Made by a program: the position numbers and the translations under genes
Part shown: in pieces, positions 34,860 to 44,290 of the stretch
Numbering within the stretch: position 1 is the first letter of the stretch
How the letters are laid out: each line of letters starts with the position of its first letter
The notes under the pieces: model-generated
Database searches by the model: none
Told to the model about the DNA's origin: nothing
The model's input: the letters and a program-made list of their open reading frames with translations, nothing else
Assembly (NCBI GenBank): GCA_016584305.1
Contig: JACEEZ010010891.1
Location: forward strand, 87,053 to 151,052
DNA from: Chionoecetes opilio
Taxonomy: Eukaryota; Arthropoda; Malacostraca; Decapoda; Majidae
Length of the DNA: 64,000 bases
Reading direction: 5' to 3'

Positions 34860-37800
34860 TGGCCTTTACCATCGCGGGGATTTCCCCTTTAACTGTCACC
34901 CCTGCAATCCCCCCTTGCCGGCGTAGCAGGTCGTATCCATCTGCACAAAACCTTAAAAACTGTCCGCCCCAATATACTTTCCTCCAAATGGGCGACATAC
35001 CTCTCCAAGATCTTGAGGATCCTTTTCCGCCAGGGGTTCCCCGTCCATTTTTTTTTCCTTGGGGAAAATGAATGGGCGGCCCTTTTCCCGTGGGGAGATT
35101 CCCCAGGGAAAAAGTCGCGGTGATTCTCTTTGTAAAATGTTATAATGGGGAAAAAATTAAAAAATATTAAACAAGGGGGAAAACCAAAAAAAATTTTTTC
35201 CCTTCGCAGACGGGAACATTGGGGTGGGTATTGCCCCATCCTCTGGCCCCTCCCAAAAGTTTTGCCCGACCCTTTTCAGGGGGTGGCCCCATCCCTTCGG
35301 GGGGAATTTACCATTATCCCATACACTTAAAGCAGTTTTCCCCCGCCCCCTTCCCGATGTCCCCCCCAAATGGTGCCTCTCTCGTGCAGGGCTGGGAGGG
35401 GTTTCAAAAAGGCCCTTTTGTTTTTTTAACTCAATAGATGGGCTTTCCAACAATAGATGAGGGGCGTAGATTACTTTTTGTCTCGAATCCATTTTGCAGC
35501 CTCGCTGAGAACCCCCCACATCTGGATCTTTCTCTCGCCGACCTGTTCCTGGTGGAAAATCAGGACTGTACGGCACGAGGGGTCACTCCCGGGCCCTGTG
35601 AGACGGGAATACATTTCGCGGGCCCAACCTTTAGCAGACCCCAAAAAATCTTTTAAAAGGTTAAGAGTAGAACCGACGGGGTTTTTGAAAGGTCTTTGTC
35701 ACCCCCCTTGGAGGGGTTATATAAGACGTCTGTGCATTACCCCCCGGGTCCAAGGGGTTTTGGGAAAGGTGAGGAAAATGAAAGGGGGAAATTTTTCCCA
35801 TCCTCCCCCCCCAAATTCTAAACGATTAATGGAGAAACCCCCCGGGAGATCCCTTTACTGTAAACAGGGAATTTTGTTTTTCCCCTTTTGTGTCAGTTGG
35901 GGGCAGGGGCAGACCTTGCGTCTCCAAGTGCTAGGGGGCGACGCCACAAAACCCGAGAGGCATAGATTTTTTATCCAGAGGCGGGAAATTTTTCCAAAGT
36001 TCTTTTTTCACCTCGTGAGCTATTTTCAAGCCATGAAGGTTTTCGCTGACCCCTTTTTCCCCCGGCCAAATGAAAGTTCCCTATTCGATCCTCTGGGCCA
36101 TCCAAGAGATGAGGGTCTAGATTTCTTTTTTGACATCTATAATAGGATCTGGATTGGAGGAACCTTTTCCCCAAAAGCTGGGGGTGGCGGTGGGGATCCC
36201 CAAAACCCCAAGCCTGGGAAGGCCACTCCTACCGACGAATTTCCGGGCCCTATCCCAACTTTATGTGGTGTAATTTTCCCCAAAAAATGGTAAATAGTCG
36301 AATGGTTTTGGTTTTTGGAAAAGGAAAAATTTTTTTTCCCGGGTTTTCCTTTTGGATTTCCCTAAGCACACTCTACTACGGAAGCGCTTATTTCCCTTTG
36401 AGTCTCCTATGCGGGGGGATTCGCCCCCTCGAAAAAACACCATGTGACCCCCTCTTTTTTTTTGACCCCCTTTAAAAGGGTTACGGGCACTGCTTGGAGA
36501 CACGGGATATTGCAATCTCTGTATGAGTTTTGGGGTTTAAAAGGTCGGTTTTTTCCTGTGTTTCCCCCAATTTTCCCAGCCAAACCCGGGTTCTTAGAGT
36601 TCGAGTTGGCAAAATACTGTCTTCTGAACACCCGCTTCCAGGGGGGATCCCCCAAGGGAAGCGTCTTGAGTTAGCTCTGGGTTTGCCTTTTGGCCATCAA
36701 TGGTATTTTTTGATGTACTTTCCCGAGGGGATTGTTTTTGGACATTATACGTGGATGATTTATCAATCTCTTTTTTCTGTTCCAGGGGTGTCGGTTTCAG
36801 AGAGAAGAATTCAACTTGGAAATTTATAAAATTAGTGAAAGGACGCGAAAACGTGGCTTCAGGGGTTTTTCCCAAAGAAAACTGTAGCGGTTCTTTTTGC
36901 AGAACCCGTGGGGATTTATCCCGACCCCGACCCCACATCTTTTCGGGAAAGAATTTCCATGTTTGGAAAAGACCCCGGTTTTTTTGGACTCATTTTTTAC
37001 AATAGACTGGGCTTGGGGGCCTCACCTTCTGCTCTCAAGGGCTGACCCGTCTCCGGACCATGGATCACGAAAGTCCTCTCGCCAACCAGCTGGGGGGGTG
37101 ATGGGGTACCTCCCCCTATCTTCAAAGCTCCTTATCCTTTTGAAGCTTAATATGGATGTGAAGTGTACTTTCCCCTGCCCCCCACCATCGAAATGCGGAT
37201 GCTGGAAATTTGGTACATCCTGTGGTTGGGCCGTCTGGAAACCCGGGGGGGTTTTAGGTTTACTCCCATCCCCAAATCTATTGGGGGGATGCTGGTGGGG
37301 CCTCCCATTGGATCTTCAACGCCAAAATCCTTTTCCCGTTTAAAATGTTTGGGATCGCCTCCCAAAGCCTCCCTGGGCTCAATGCTTGCCCTGCTGTGTC
37401 TTGTGATTTTAGGTCGGGAACTTTAACCCTGGGCGAAGAACTTGCCAAAGCCCCCTTGGTTTTTCCCATTGCCAAACTATTATGGAGACGCTAAACCTTC
37501 CCTGCTTTACGGGGCTGCCCGCATAAGGGGCCCACGACAAATCGGTCCATGGCTTTTTTCCCCGAAGTGTCCTTTTTCAAAAGCCCTTCCGCTTCAAAAG
37601 GGGCTTTAAAACCCCCCAGGGTGAGCGTGCCCATTTTTTTGGGGGGGGGGGCCCCTTTTGCCACATCAGGTTTGGTCCCTGTCTTTTTGATGGTTCCAAA
37701 AACAGACGAAGGAGTTGGGTTACGGTGGCGTATTCCCATCGTTTTAAAAAAGGCGTCAGCATTTCCCCGGTTTCATCTGTTTTTAAAAGGGCCCGAAATA

Positions 37801-37983
37801 AGTGCTAGTTTTATGCTCTCATGATTTTTTTTACCCTTTTCCCGGATGTTTCTTTTACAATTTTTAGTGATTCTTGTAGTGCTCTTCAATCACTATGTAA
37901 TTTTAACTCTCCCCATCCGCTGGTCAATGCCATCCTGGAATGGCTTTATCTGCTCAAGAGGCGAGGCCGGACGGTCAGCTTTT
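34860..37983 (+). pseudogene. Jockey-type LINE ORF2, endonuclease/RT/RNase H part
   Basis: Recognisable blocks in order, spread over all three frames, are: YNRIWIGGTFS and NPKPGK (36,135-36,225), TAWRHGILQSLYEF (36,488-36,530), QGGIPQG and SVLS (36,640-36,675), and TLYVDDLSIS with the catalytic YVDD at 36,748-36,759. RRIQL follows near 36,810. Post-RT blocks include LPLDLQRQNP (near 37,310). RNase H starts as KTDEGVG (37,705-37,725) and continues to LQSLCNFNSPHPLV (37,880-37,925) and RRGRTVSF (37,960-37,983), where the CR1-like LINE begins. Upstream endonuclease sequence is too disrupted for exact limits. The damage is mostly run-length change, so the true copy may be more intact than it appears here. 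Confidence 0.75.
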
Positions 37984-39173
37984 AGAACATAAGAACATAA
38001 GAAAATAAGGAAGCTACAAGAGGCCGCGAGGCCTACACGTGGTAGTTCCTGTCACCTAACACTACCTACATCCACCTTTCATCCCCATCCATGAACTTAT
38101 CCAGCTCCCCTTTAAAGCTCCCTAATGACTCCGCACTAACTACCTGTCTACTGAGACCATTCCACTCATTCACCACCCTATTTGTGAACCAGTTTTTCCC
38201 TATTTCCTTTCTAAATCTACGCTTTTCCAGCTTGAATCCGTTACTTCTTGTTCTACCCTGGTTAAAAGCCGTAAGAACTTTTCCTACCTCTCCTTTATTA
38301 AATCCCTTTATCCACTTAAAAACTTCTATCAGATCGCCCCTTACTCTGCGTCTCTCGAGTGAGTGTAATTGTAATAACTTCAATCTCCTCTCATAACTAA
38401 AGTTACGCATCCCTTGTATCATTTTGGTCATCCTTCTCTGCACTTTTTCTAACAACACTATATCCATCCTGTAATATGGAGACCAAAACTGAACTGCATA
38501 GTCTAGGTGAGGCCTGACTAGAGCCAGATAAAGCTTTAGAATAACTTCCGCACTTCTACTTTTAACACTTCTGGTAATGAATCCTAATACTCTATTAGCT
38601 CTATTTCTGGCCTCAATACATTGTTTCCTAGGTCGGAGGTCTGGGCTCACCCTCACTCCAAGATCTTTTTCACCTTCTGATCTTTTCAGCGATACATTGC
38701 TTATGGTGTATCTATTACCAGGGTTTTTTCTACCAACATTCATAACGCTACATTTATCAATATTAAATTCCATCTGCCATCTGACTGCCCACTCGTTAAG
38801 TTTATCTAAGTCTCCCTGCAATATGTTTACGTCAGACTGTGATCCAATAATCCTACCTAACTTAGTATCATCAGCAAACTTGCTGATATCACTGCTAATC
38901 CCACTATCCAAGTCGTTGATGTAAATCAAAAATAGTAATGGGCCCAAAACAGACCCTTGTGGAACTCCACTTGTCACCAGTCCCCATTCAGATTTGGAAC
39001 CATTAATTGTAACCCTTTGTTGCCTATTACTTAGCCAAGCTCTGATCCAATGAAGAACCTTCCCATCTATACCATGAGCCCTAACCTTATTTAAGAGTCG
39101 CTCGTGTGGTACTTTGTCAAATGCCTTACTAAAGTCCAAATATATTATATCATAATCCTTATCATTATCTGCC
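37984..39173 (-). mobile_element. CR1-like LINE, 5'-truncated, inserted in the Jockey-type LINE
   Basis: The 3' end on the minus strand is at 37,984 with two and a half copies of an 8-base tail (TTATGTTC-type). The 5' break is at about 39,173, inside the RT domain. The interrupted host element joins exactly across it: RRGRTVSF on the left continues as FCWVPAHVG on the right. GCTTTT (left) and GCCTTTT (right) form a short target duplication. A related 3' fragment lies at 5,519-5,810. Confidence 0.9.
38066..39172 (-). CDS. CR1-like LINE ORF2, partial but open reverse transcriptase
   Basis: A single uninterrupted frame of about 368 codons begins at the 5' truncation (no native start; an internal ATG is at 39,139) and ends at a stop at 38,066. 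RT motifs are YLDFSKAFDKVPHERLL, SGVPQGSVLGPLLFLIYIND and KFADDTKLG with the catalytic FADD near 38,870. Then come LNEWAVRWQMEFNIDKC and PHLDYAVQFWSPYY in the thumb and connection. The C-terminus reads NWFTNRVVNEWNGLSRQ and ends DGDERWM. In the intact element this protein primes cDNA at a nicked target. This copy lacks the endonuclease and first RT blocks, so it cannot move on its own. The lack of stops implies recent insertion. Confidence 0.93.
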   Translation of the reverse strand, partial: ADNDKDYDIIYLDFSKAFDKVPHERLLNKVRAHGIDGKVLHWIRAWLSNRQQRVTINGSKSEWGLVTSGVPQGSVLGPLLFLIYINDLDSGISSDISKFADDTKLGRIIGSQSDVNILQGDLDKLNEWAVRWQMEFNIDKCSVMNVGRKNPGNRYTISNVSLKRSEGEKDLGVRVSPDLRPRKQCIEARNRANRVLGFITRSVKSRSAEVILKLYLALVRPHLDYAVQFWSPYYRMDIVLLEKVQRRMTKMIQGMRNFSYERRLKLLQLHSLERRRVRGDLIEVFKWIKGFNKGEVGKVLTAFNQGRTRSNGFKLEKRRFRKEIGKNWFTNRVVNEWNGLSRQVVSAESLGSFKGELDKFMDGDERWM

Positions 39174-39560
39174 TTTTGTTGGGTACCGGCACATGTAGGT
39201 GTTGCCGGTAATGAGGAAGCTGATGCCTTGGCAAAAGCTGCAGCTAGAAGACCAGCTCTATCACATTTTGCAGTGCCGGCTACGGACCTGCGCTCGGCAA
39301 TCCATAGATCAGTTCACAACAGTTGGCAGGAACGTTGGATTACTATAGGGCAAAATCAACTGCGCACCATCCGCCAAAGTATCGAGGACTGGAGCTACCA
39401 CGGTCTCTCCCGGAGATGGGAGACTGCCTTGGCACGATTGCGTATTGGTCACACACTATATACGCATGGGTTCCTCATGGAGGGGGGCCACCCTCCTTAC
39501 TGTGATGATTGTTTGGTCCCCTTAACTGTGCGGCACTTGCTGGTCGGGGTGTCCAGTCTT
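39174..39560 (+). pseudogene. Jockey-type LINE ORF2, C-terminal continuation
   Basis: Starts with FCWVPAHVGVAGNEEADAL, the last RNase H motif, directly continuing the frame cut at 37,983. It runs cleanly through WQERWITIGQNQLRTI and ARLRIGHTLYTHGFLM to the zinc knuckle CDDCLVPLTVRHLLVG (39,498-39,550). The final cysteine of the usual CC..H..C set is not in frame. After the knuckle the frame decays into 3' UTR. The quality contrast with the part left of the CR1-like insertion is striking. Confidence 0.88.
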
Positions 39561-39868
39561 GGGGACCTACGTGTGAAATTTTTTGTCCCGGTGTCGCGGG
39601 TCGGACGGTGCTTACCGTCTCTCCCTGCATTGGGGAGAGAGGTGTTTCTCCCCGGGACACGAATCCATACATTATTGGGGAAGGCTGGCCCTTTCTCAAA
39701 AAGTTATGATGTTTTTAATATTAACTTATTATTTTTTTTAATGTACTCTTTTTCTTTTATGTATTTCGTTATTTAAATATTTTTTTTCTATCTTAAAATT
39801 TTTTTTTTAGTTTTATTTTACATGTACTTCTGTAGGCAGGCGTCAATAACCCGCAGTTGCGGCGCCTT

Positions 39869-39894
39869 AAAACTAAAATCAATCAATCAATCAA
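39869..39894 (+). repeat. ATCA tetranucleotide tail of the Jockey-type LINE
   Basis: AACTAAAATCAATCAATCAATCAA closes the element. The target duplication starts at the next base (39,895). Confidence 0.92.
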
Positions 39895-39911
39895 GGCCTA
39901 TGCAATCCCGC
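39895..39911. repeat. Right target-site duplication of the Jockey-type LINE
   Basis: GGCCTATGCAATCCCGC, the partner of 31,774-31,790 with one mismatch. Confidence 0.85.
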
Positions 39912-40426
39912 ACCCTTCGTACACGTACACCACAGGTTTAGCTAGCTCGCTTGGAAAAAAGTAACCACAAAAATTTTGCTATTTTCCTATGTTTGTTTCT
40001 TCATGCCACGAAGCAATGAAAGCAGAAAAATTGACCTAGATGCTGAGTTGTTCACATATATTAAATTTTTAAATATATTTTCCCCCCTTATACGTTACCC
40101 TTTCCCTCTTTCTACCAGAGCTCGTTAGTCGTTTTTCATCGAGCACATCTGGCAACAGGGTTGCCCGGTGCACAAACCACAAAATATAATTTTGGCATTC
40201 ACACTTTTCTTTTTTGGCATTTTCAATTTGTATCATAAGAAAATGAAATCCAATTGACGAATATTTCTGGCAAATTCCAAAATTTGTTGAGTAATTTCTG
40301 GCAAGAAATACAAAAAATTGGCAGGGCCTGGCAAAATCTGTCTGGCCCTGACATAAAGGGCGTCGGACAGTGAGGTATACTGGACTAGTCTCGCTAGTTT
40401 CCGTTCGCACACCGGAATGAGTAATC

Positions 40427-40620
40427 ATGTCGGCATCTTCAGCAGTTATCAAATTTGCGTTCAAGGACCACAAGGAGTTTTTTGATAAGAAACACGGAAA
40501 AACCCGAAGCACACAGCAGTTTGTACTTTCTGAAGCAAAGCATACGGACAAGGCTGGCACGACGTGGCTTTTATCAAGCACTTGCGGCGATCCCATCCGA
40601 ACAACTTAGGCAATACAATT
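40427..40620 (+). pseudogene. BED-type zinc-finger remnant (hAT-like N-terminus)
   Basis: Starts at an ATG with SSAVIKFAFKDHKEFF and runs to KHTDKAGTT, where a one-base shift near 40,567 leads to AFIKHLRRSHPNN. The GTT-x-AFIKHLRRSHP pattern is the C-terminal half of a BED finger, common at the N-terminus of hAT transposases and ZBED proteins. The upstream CxxC pair is not evident (EAKHTDK where CxxC is expected), so the finger is degraded. No transposase core follows. Confidence 0.55.
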
Positions 40621-40685
40621 AGTATTTACCGCAGTACAGACCAAAAACATTCCCGATAAAAGTTATAATTATAAAATGAACATTT

Positions 40686-40857
40686 ATTTGCCCGTTCTTG
40701 GTCTTGGTCTGTTTCGGAGAGTCTGGTCTTGGTCTTGGTCTCGGAGGGTCTTGGTTTGGTCTCGGAGGGCTGGTCTTGGTCTCGGAAGGTCTGGTCTTGG
40801 TCTTGGTCTCGAAGGGTCTGGTCTGTCTTTGGGCTTGGTCTCGGAGGGGCTGGTCTG
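40686..40857. repeat. GGTCTTGGTCTCGGA minisatellite
   Basis: About ten imperfect copies of GGTCTTGGTCTCGGAGGG-type units, in direct orientation, ending within about 10 bases of the resumed FEN/PIN-like gene. They may be subterminal repeats of the inserting element. Confidence 0.85.
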
Positions 40858-40865
40858 ACTACAAC

Positions 40866-41704
40866 ACGCTATTGCGTATTTGGGAGGCAATGTACAATCT
40901 AGAAAAGCATCTAAAGCTATCATTCTTCAGAGATGATAACTTTAGCTGTTTGTCTGACTTCTCTCTGATTGGAGGCCGACTGAAGAGATGGAATTTGTTC
41001 CGCTGATTAGGATCTGAGATGGGCATTGTTTGGTTGACAAGTCTCTCTTTAACATAAGATTCATACTTGTTGACTCCAAGGTTCTTGATCTGGCGAACCG
41101 TGTCTGCCACAGCTGCATCTATAATGTTTCTACTGTCCAGTACAAGAAAGAAGATCGCAAACCATTGTCGCTGAAAGGGTTTCCCATCTCTTCTATCGTA
41201 CCACTCAAGGACTTTATATCTTTTGCAAATGCCATCTGTATGTGCTTCTTTTGTTCATGGTGACGTCCATCAGTGTACTGCCTATTCTCAGTTAAATCCT
41301 GGAATTCTCCAATCAAACGAGCCATCTCTGGACCAGATACCATTCAGCGACGCAAAGCTGCCGGATTCTCTGTTAGGCCCACAGCCCCACCATCACCTTT
41401 CACAGAGGCATTATTCTGTTCGTGGGCCTGGTCAATAGCAATAGCAGAGAATACACGTGTTGACTTCTTCACGACAAACTTGCCCTTCAGGAACTCGGCA
41501 GACATTAGGATGGCACGCTTTCAGTGATACCATGTCACGCAGGTGGACTGGTATCCATCTGGCGCCACGTCTGGACTCAGCTGGACAGTGAAGCACCTCC
41601 GATGTTTCTCCCTGGCACAGAATACACTTGCTCCAGTCTGTTGTTAGACAATGTGTTGATGTACCAGGCTATACAGGGTCCACCACCTTATAGATTTTCT
41701 CCAT
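40866..41704 (-). pseudogene. Orphan FEN/PIN-like protein, N-terminal half (copy B)
   Basis: The frame opens at an ATG at 41,704-41,702 and has an early in-frame stop. A cysteine motif, DWSKCILCQGETSEVLHCPAE, reads close to its start. A frameshift with apparent shortening near 41,530 leads to GKFVVKKSTRVFSAIAIDQA, HEQNNASVKGDGGAVGLTEN and a TGA where the family has tryptophan (RR-stop-MVSGPE, near 41,342). GPEMARLIGEF, HHEQKKH, GTIEEMGNPFS and VADTVRQIKNLGVNKYESY follow, then PISDPNQRNKFHLFSRP and CFSRLYIASQIRN, where homology stops at about 40,866. This order precedes copy B's 30,002-31,183 half in family members I recall. No function is assigned to this half. Confidence 0.75.
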
Positions 41705-41814
41705 CGTTACACTGTTACACACCTGAAAGCCGAAAACAACGATATGTTACACCAATTGTTCTTATAACGCCCCTACTAAAATTACACAGATAGTGCTTTA
41801 TGATAATCGAATAA

Positions 41815-42109
41815 GGATATAGGGCATTATCAACCATAGTTGACTTATATAAACTATTGATAAGATGTACATAATACCAATAAATGAGTTCTCCTATAAC
41901 TACAATGAGCTTAGCTAACATTTCGAGGGACTATAACAGCGGATGGCGGCCATCTTGGAAAATGGCCACCCAATTACATCACAAGGAAATCGCCAATGGC
42001 CCTATAGCCAAATATTTTTCCATAGGCATGCCCTAACTGTGTACCAAGTTTCATGCTTCTATCATCAAAGTCACAATTCAGCCAAATAATTCACATATCT
42101 GCTGTACTA
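41815..42109. repeat. Right long terminal inverted repeat
   Basis: Reverse complement of 29,701-29,990 with scattered substitutions and a few small indels. The outer limit, TAGTAC-GCAG, is shared; flanks beyond it differ. Confidence 0.93.
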
Positions 42110-42111
42110 TC

Positions 42112-42632
42112 TCATCTTTTTCTAAAGTCAAAATCTTTGCTCAAACTTCCTCAAAATTCTACTCGGATGATGCTGGGGTTTTTTTTTTTTCTCTTCCACC
42201 CTCTGTTTATATTATGCCAGTTATTAAGTTCTTCGAAATTTGGGCGTTTTCTGAACCTTCTTTTTTTTTTTCCCAAAAGGCTTTTGGTCGAAAATTTGGA
42301 ACCCCTCAACTGATTTTAAAAAACTGTGTTTTGTCTTAGGCCAGTTGCAAGAAGTGGTCTTTTTCCCACCCAGTACACGTTTAGTGGTGGGGCCCCCGAC
42401 CGTCGTGATACTTCATTGATAAGTTTAATAAAAAGGTGATTTCCCCCCCATCGGCATGAGGAGGGGGAAGGCGGGAGCCAGGGCGAGGTTTGGATGCCGG
42501 GGGGGTCCCCCAACCCTAAGCCCCAAGGGCCCAGAGCAAAAAAAAAAAACATTGAAAATTTGGGGGCCAAAAGACGGTTCCCGGGCCCCCCAAACTCAGA
42601 AAAATGATTTTTTTAAAAGGGTATTATCGCAG
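42112..42632. other. No gene; homopolymer-rich sequence begins
   Basis: From about 42,170 onward, runs of T, G, C and A become very frequent. No coding similarity recognised. Confidence 0.45.
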
Positions 42633-44290
42633 GGTCTCACCAAGTTTAAAAATTTGATGTAAATAGCAGTTTTAACCAATACTCCCTATTGACCAATACT
42701 ACTTCCTGTCATAACGAGGGGGGGGGGGGTTTTGGGCCCCTCCAGACCCCCTCCCTAGTTAAATAACCTAAACTTGGACATTTTTTTTCGTACCCAAACC
42801 CGGGTGGGGGGGTTTTTGCCCCCCCCAGACCCTCCCGCTATTTAAAACGCCCCAGGCCTGGGCCCATTGTTTTTTTAAAACAAAACCCCGAAAAGGGGGT
42901 TTGGGTTCCCCCCCCAGCCCCCCCGTGGGTTAAAAAGGGCACTGAGCCTAGGTTTGTTTTTTAAACAAAACTGAAAAGGGGGTTTCTTTTCCCCCCCAGA
43001 CTCCCCGCAAATTTAAAATAACCCAAACCTAGAAATTGTTTTTTAAAAAAAAACTCCCCCAAGGGGGGGTTTTCTTTTCCCCCCAGACCCCCCCCTATTT
43101 AAAACCGCACGGGGCCTGGGCATTGTTTTCTTAAAAAAACTCGCAAGGGGTGTTTCGCCCCCCCCCAAACCCCTCCCGTTAGGTTAACTAACCAAACCCC
43201 GGGGCATTGTTTTCGTAACAAAAACTCGAAAGGGGGGGGTTTCTTTTCCCCCCCCAACCCCCCCCCAAACCCCCTATTTTTTTAAAACCGAAACCCCCCC
43301 CCCCTAAAAAAATGGGCTTTGTTTTCTTAACAAAACTCGAAAGGGGGGGTTTCTTTCCCCCCCCGCTATTTAAAAAAAACCCAAACCCCTGGGCATTGTT
43401 TTTTAACAAAACTCGAAAGGGGGTTTCTTTTCCCCCCCCAAACCCCCCCGCTATTTTAACAAAACCCTAACCTGGGCCCTTGTTTTTTTAAAAACCAAAA
43501 CCTCCCCAAGGGGGGTTTCTTTCCCCCCAAACCCTCCCCGTATTTAAACCCAATTTGACCAGGCATTTTTTTTTAACAAAAATCGAAAGGGGGTGTTTCG
43601 CCCCCCCCCAAAAAAACCCCCCCGCTATTTAAAACAAACCCCTAACCTGGTTTTTTTTTAAAGAAAACTCGCAAGGGGGGTTCTTTCCCCCCCTAAAAAC
43701 CCCCCCAGCAAAATTTAAAATTTAAAGAAAACCTAGCCTGGGCATTTTTTTCCCTTAAAAAAAACTCGAAGGGGGTTTTTTTTCCCCCCAAACCCCCCCG
43801 CTAGAAAAAACAAAACCAAACCCTGGGCATTTTTTTCTTAAAAAACTCGCAAGGGGGGTTTTCCCGTTCCCCCCAGACCCCCCCGCTAGAAAAAACAAAA
43901 CCAAACCCTGGGCTTTGTTTTTTTAAGGGAAAACTCGAAAAGGGGGGTTTCTTTCCCCCCCTGGGACCCCCCAGCAAATTAATTTAAAGGGAACCTAGCC
44001 GGGGCTTTGTTTTTTTAAAACATAACCTCGCAAAAGGGGGTTTTTCGCCCCCCCCCCCGGGACCCCCTGCTATTTTAACCCAAACCAACCGGGGGCACTT
44101 GTTTTGTTCCCTTTAACCTCGTGGGGGGGTTTTTTTTCCCCCCCCCCCAAGACCCCCCCGCTAGTTGACAACCTAACTGGGCAATTTTTTTCCCGTAACC
44201 TAACCTCGTAGGGGGGGTTTCGTCCCCCCAGCCGCCCCCCCTTGTGTTTTTTTTTTTAAATTTCCGACGGTTTGTCTGGGGTCCAAGATT
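42633..44290 (+). repeat. G/C-hairpin satellite array, about 16 units of about 90 bp
   Basis: The unit reads roughly GGGCATTGTTTTCTTAAC, AACTCGAAAGGGGGGTTTC, CCCCCCCAGACCCCCCGCTA and a TTAACCTAACC-like spacer. It recurs from about 42,720 to 44,250. Each unit can fold as GGGGGG/CCCCCC. The left flank (CCAATACTCCC...GACCAATACT) and right flank (ATTTCCGACGG) are the same as around 14,815-15,013. Unit boundaries are blurred by run-length variation. Confidence 0.85.

Larger units (their letters stand above)
31791..39894 (+). mobile_element. Jockey-type LINE, near full length, interrupted by a CR1-like LINE
   Basis: Delimited by the 17-bp duplication and by a tail of ATCAATCAATCAATCAA. Length without the 1.19-kb CR1-like insertion is about 6.9 kb, enough for 5' UTR, ORF1 and ORF2, so it may be near full length. 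Coding order is: possible ORF1 remains around 33,780-33,990, endonuclease-like remnants around 35,430-35,540, RT at about 36,100-37,080, RNase H at 37,680-37,983 continuing at 39,174, and a C-terminal zinc knuckle near 39,510. Everything left of about 37,850 is disrupted by homopolymer-type changes, whereas the right part reads cleanly. Confidence 0.85.
31184..40865. mobile_element. 9.7-kb nested insertion splitting the FEN/PIN-like gene
   Basis: Family homology stops just above 31,183 and resumes just below 40,866. The outer parts (31,184-31,773 and 39,912-40,865) share GGTCTTGG/GGTCTCGG-type words (31,395-31,535; 40,686-40,857). They include a BED zinc-finger remnant at 40,427-40,620, which suggests a hAT-like element. 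The inner part is a Jockey-type LINE. About 60-80 codons of the target gene appear to be missing at the join, so some deletion accompanied or followed insertion. Exact termini and target duplication were not resolved. Confidence 0.6.
29699..42111 (-). mobile_element. Long-TIR element with a FEN/PIN-like orphan gene, split by a nested insertion
   Basis: Inverted repeats of about 290 bp bound this interval (29,701-29,990; 41,815-42,109). Inside them, on one strand and in the correct order, are the N-terminal half (41,704 to 40,866) and C-terminal half (31,183 to 30,002) of one protein. The 9.7 kb between the halves is foreign: a Jockey-type LINE with its own target duplication, a CR1-like LINE within that, and flanking repeat and BED-finger sequence. 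Removing it leaves an element of about 2.7 kb, with the gene starting about 110 bp inside one repeat and stopping about 12 bp inside the other. Such compactness argues that repeats and gene form one mobile unit. I know of no named superfamily to place it in. Confidence 0.72.

Noticed and set aside
35457..36293. 278-codon open frame, one of the longest in the window
   Set aside because: It crosses fragments of the Jockey-type LINE in changing frames and lies in homopolymer-corrupted sequence. Only short parts correspond to the true LINE frame.
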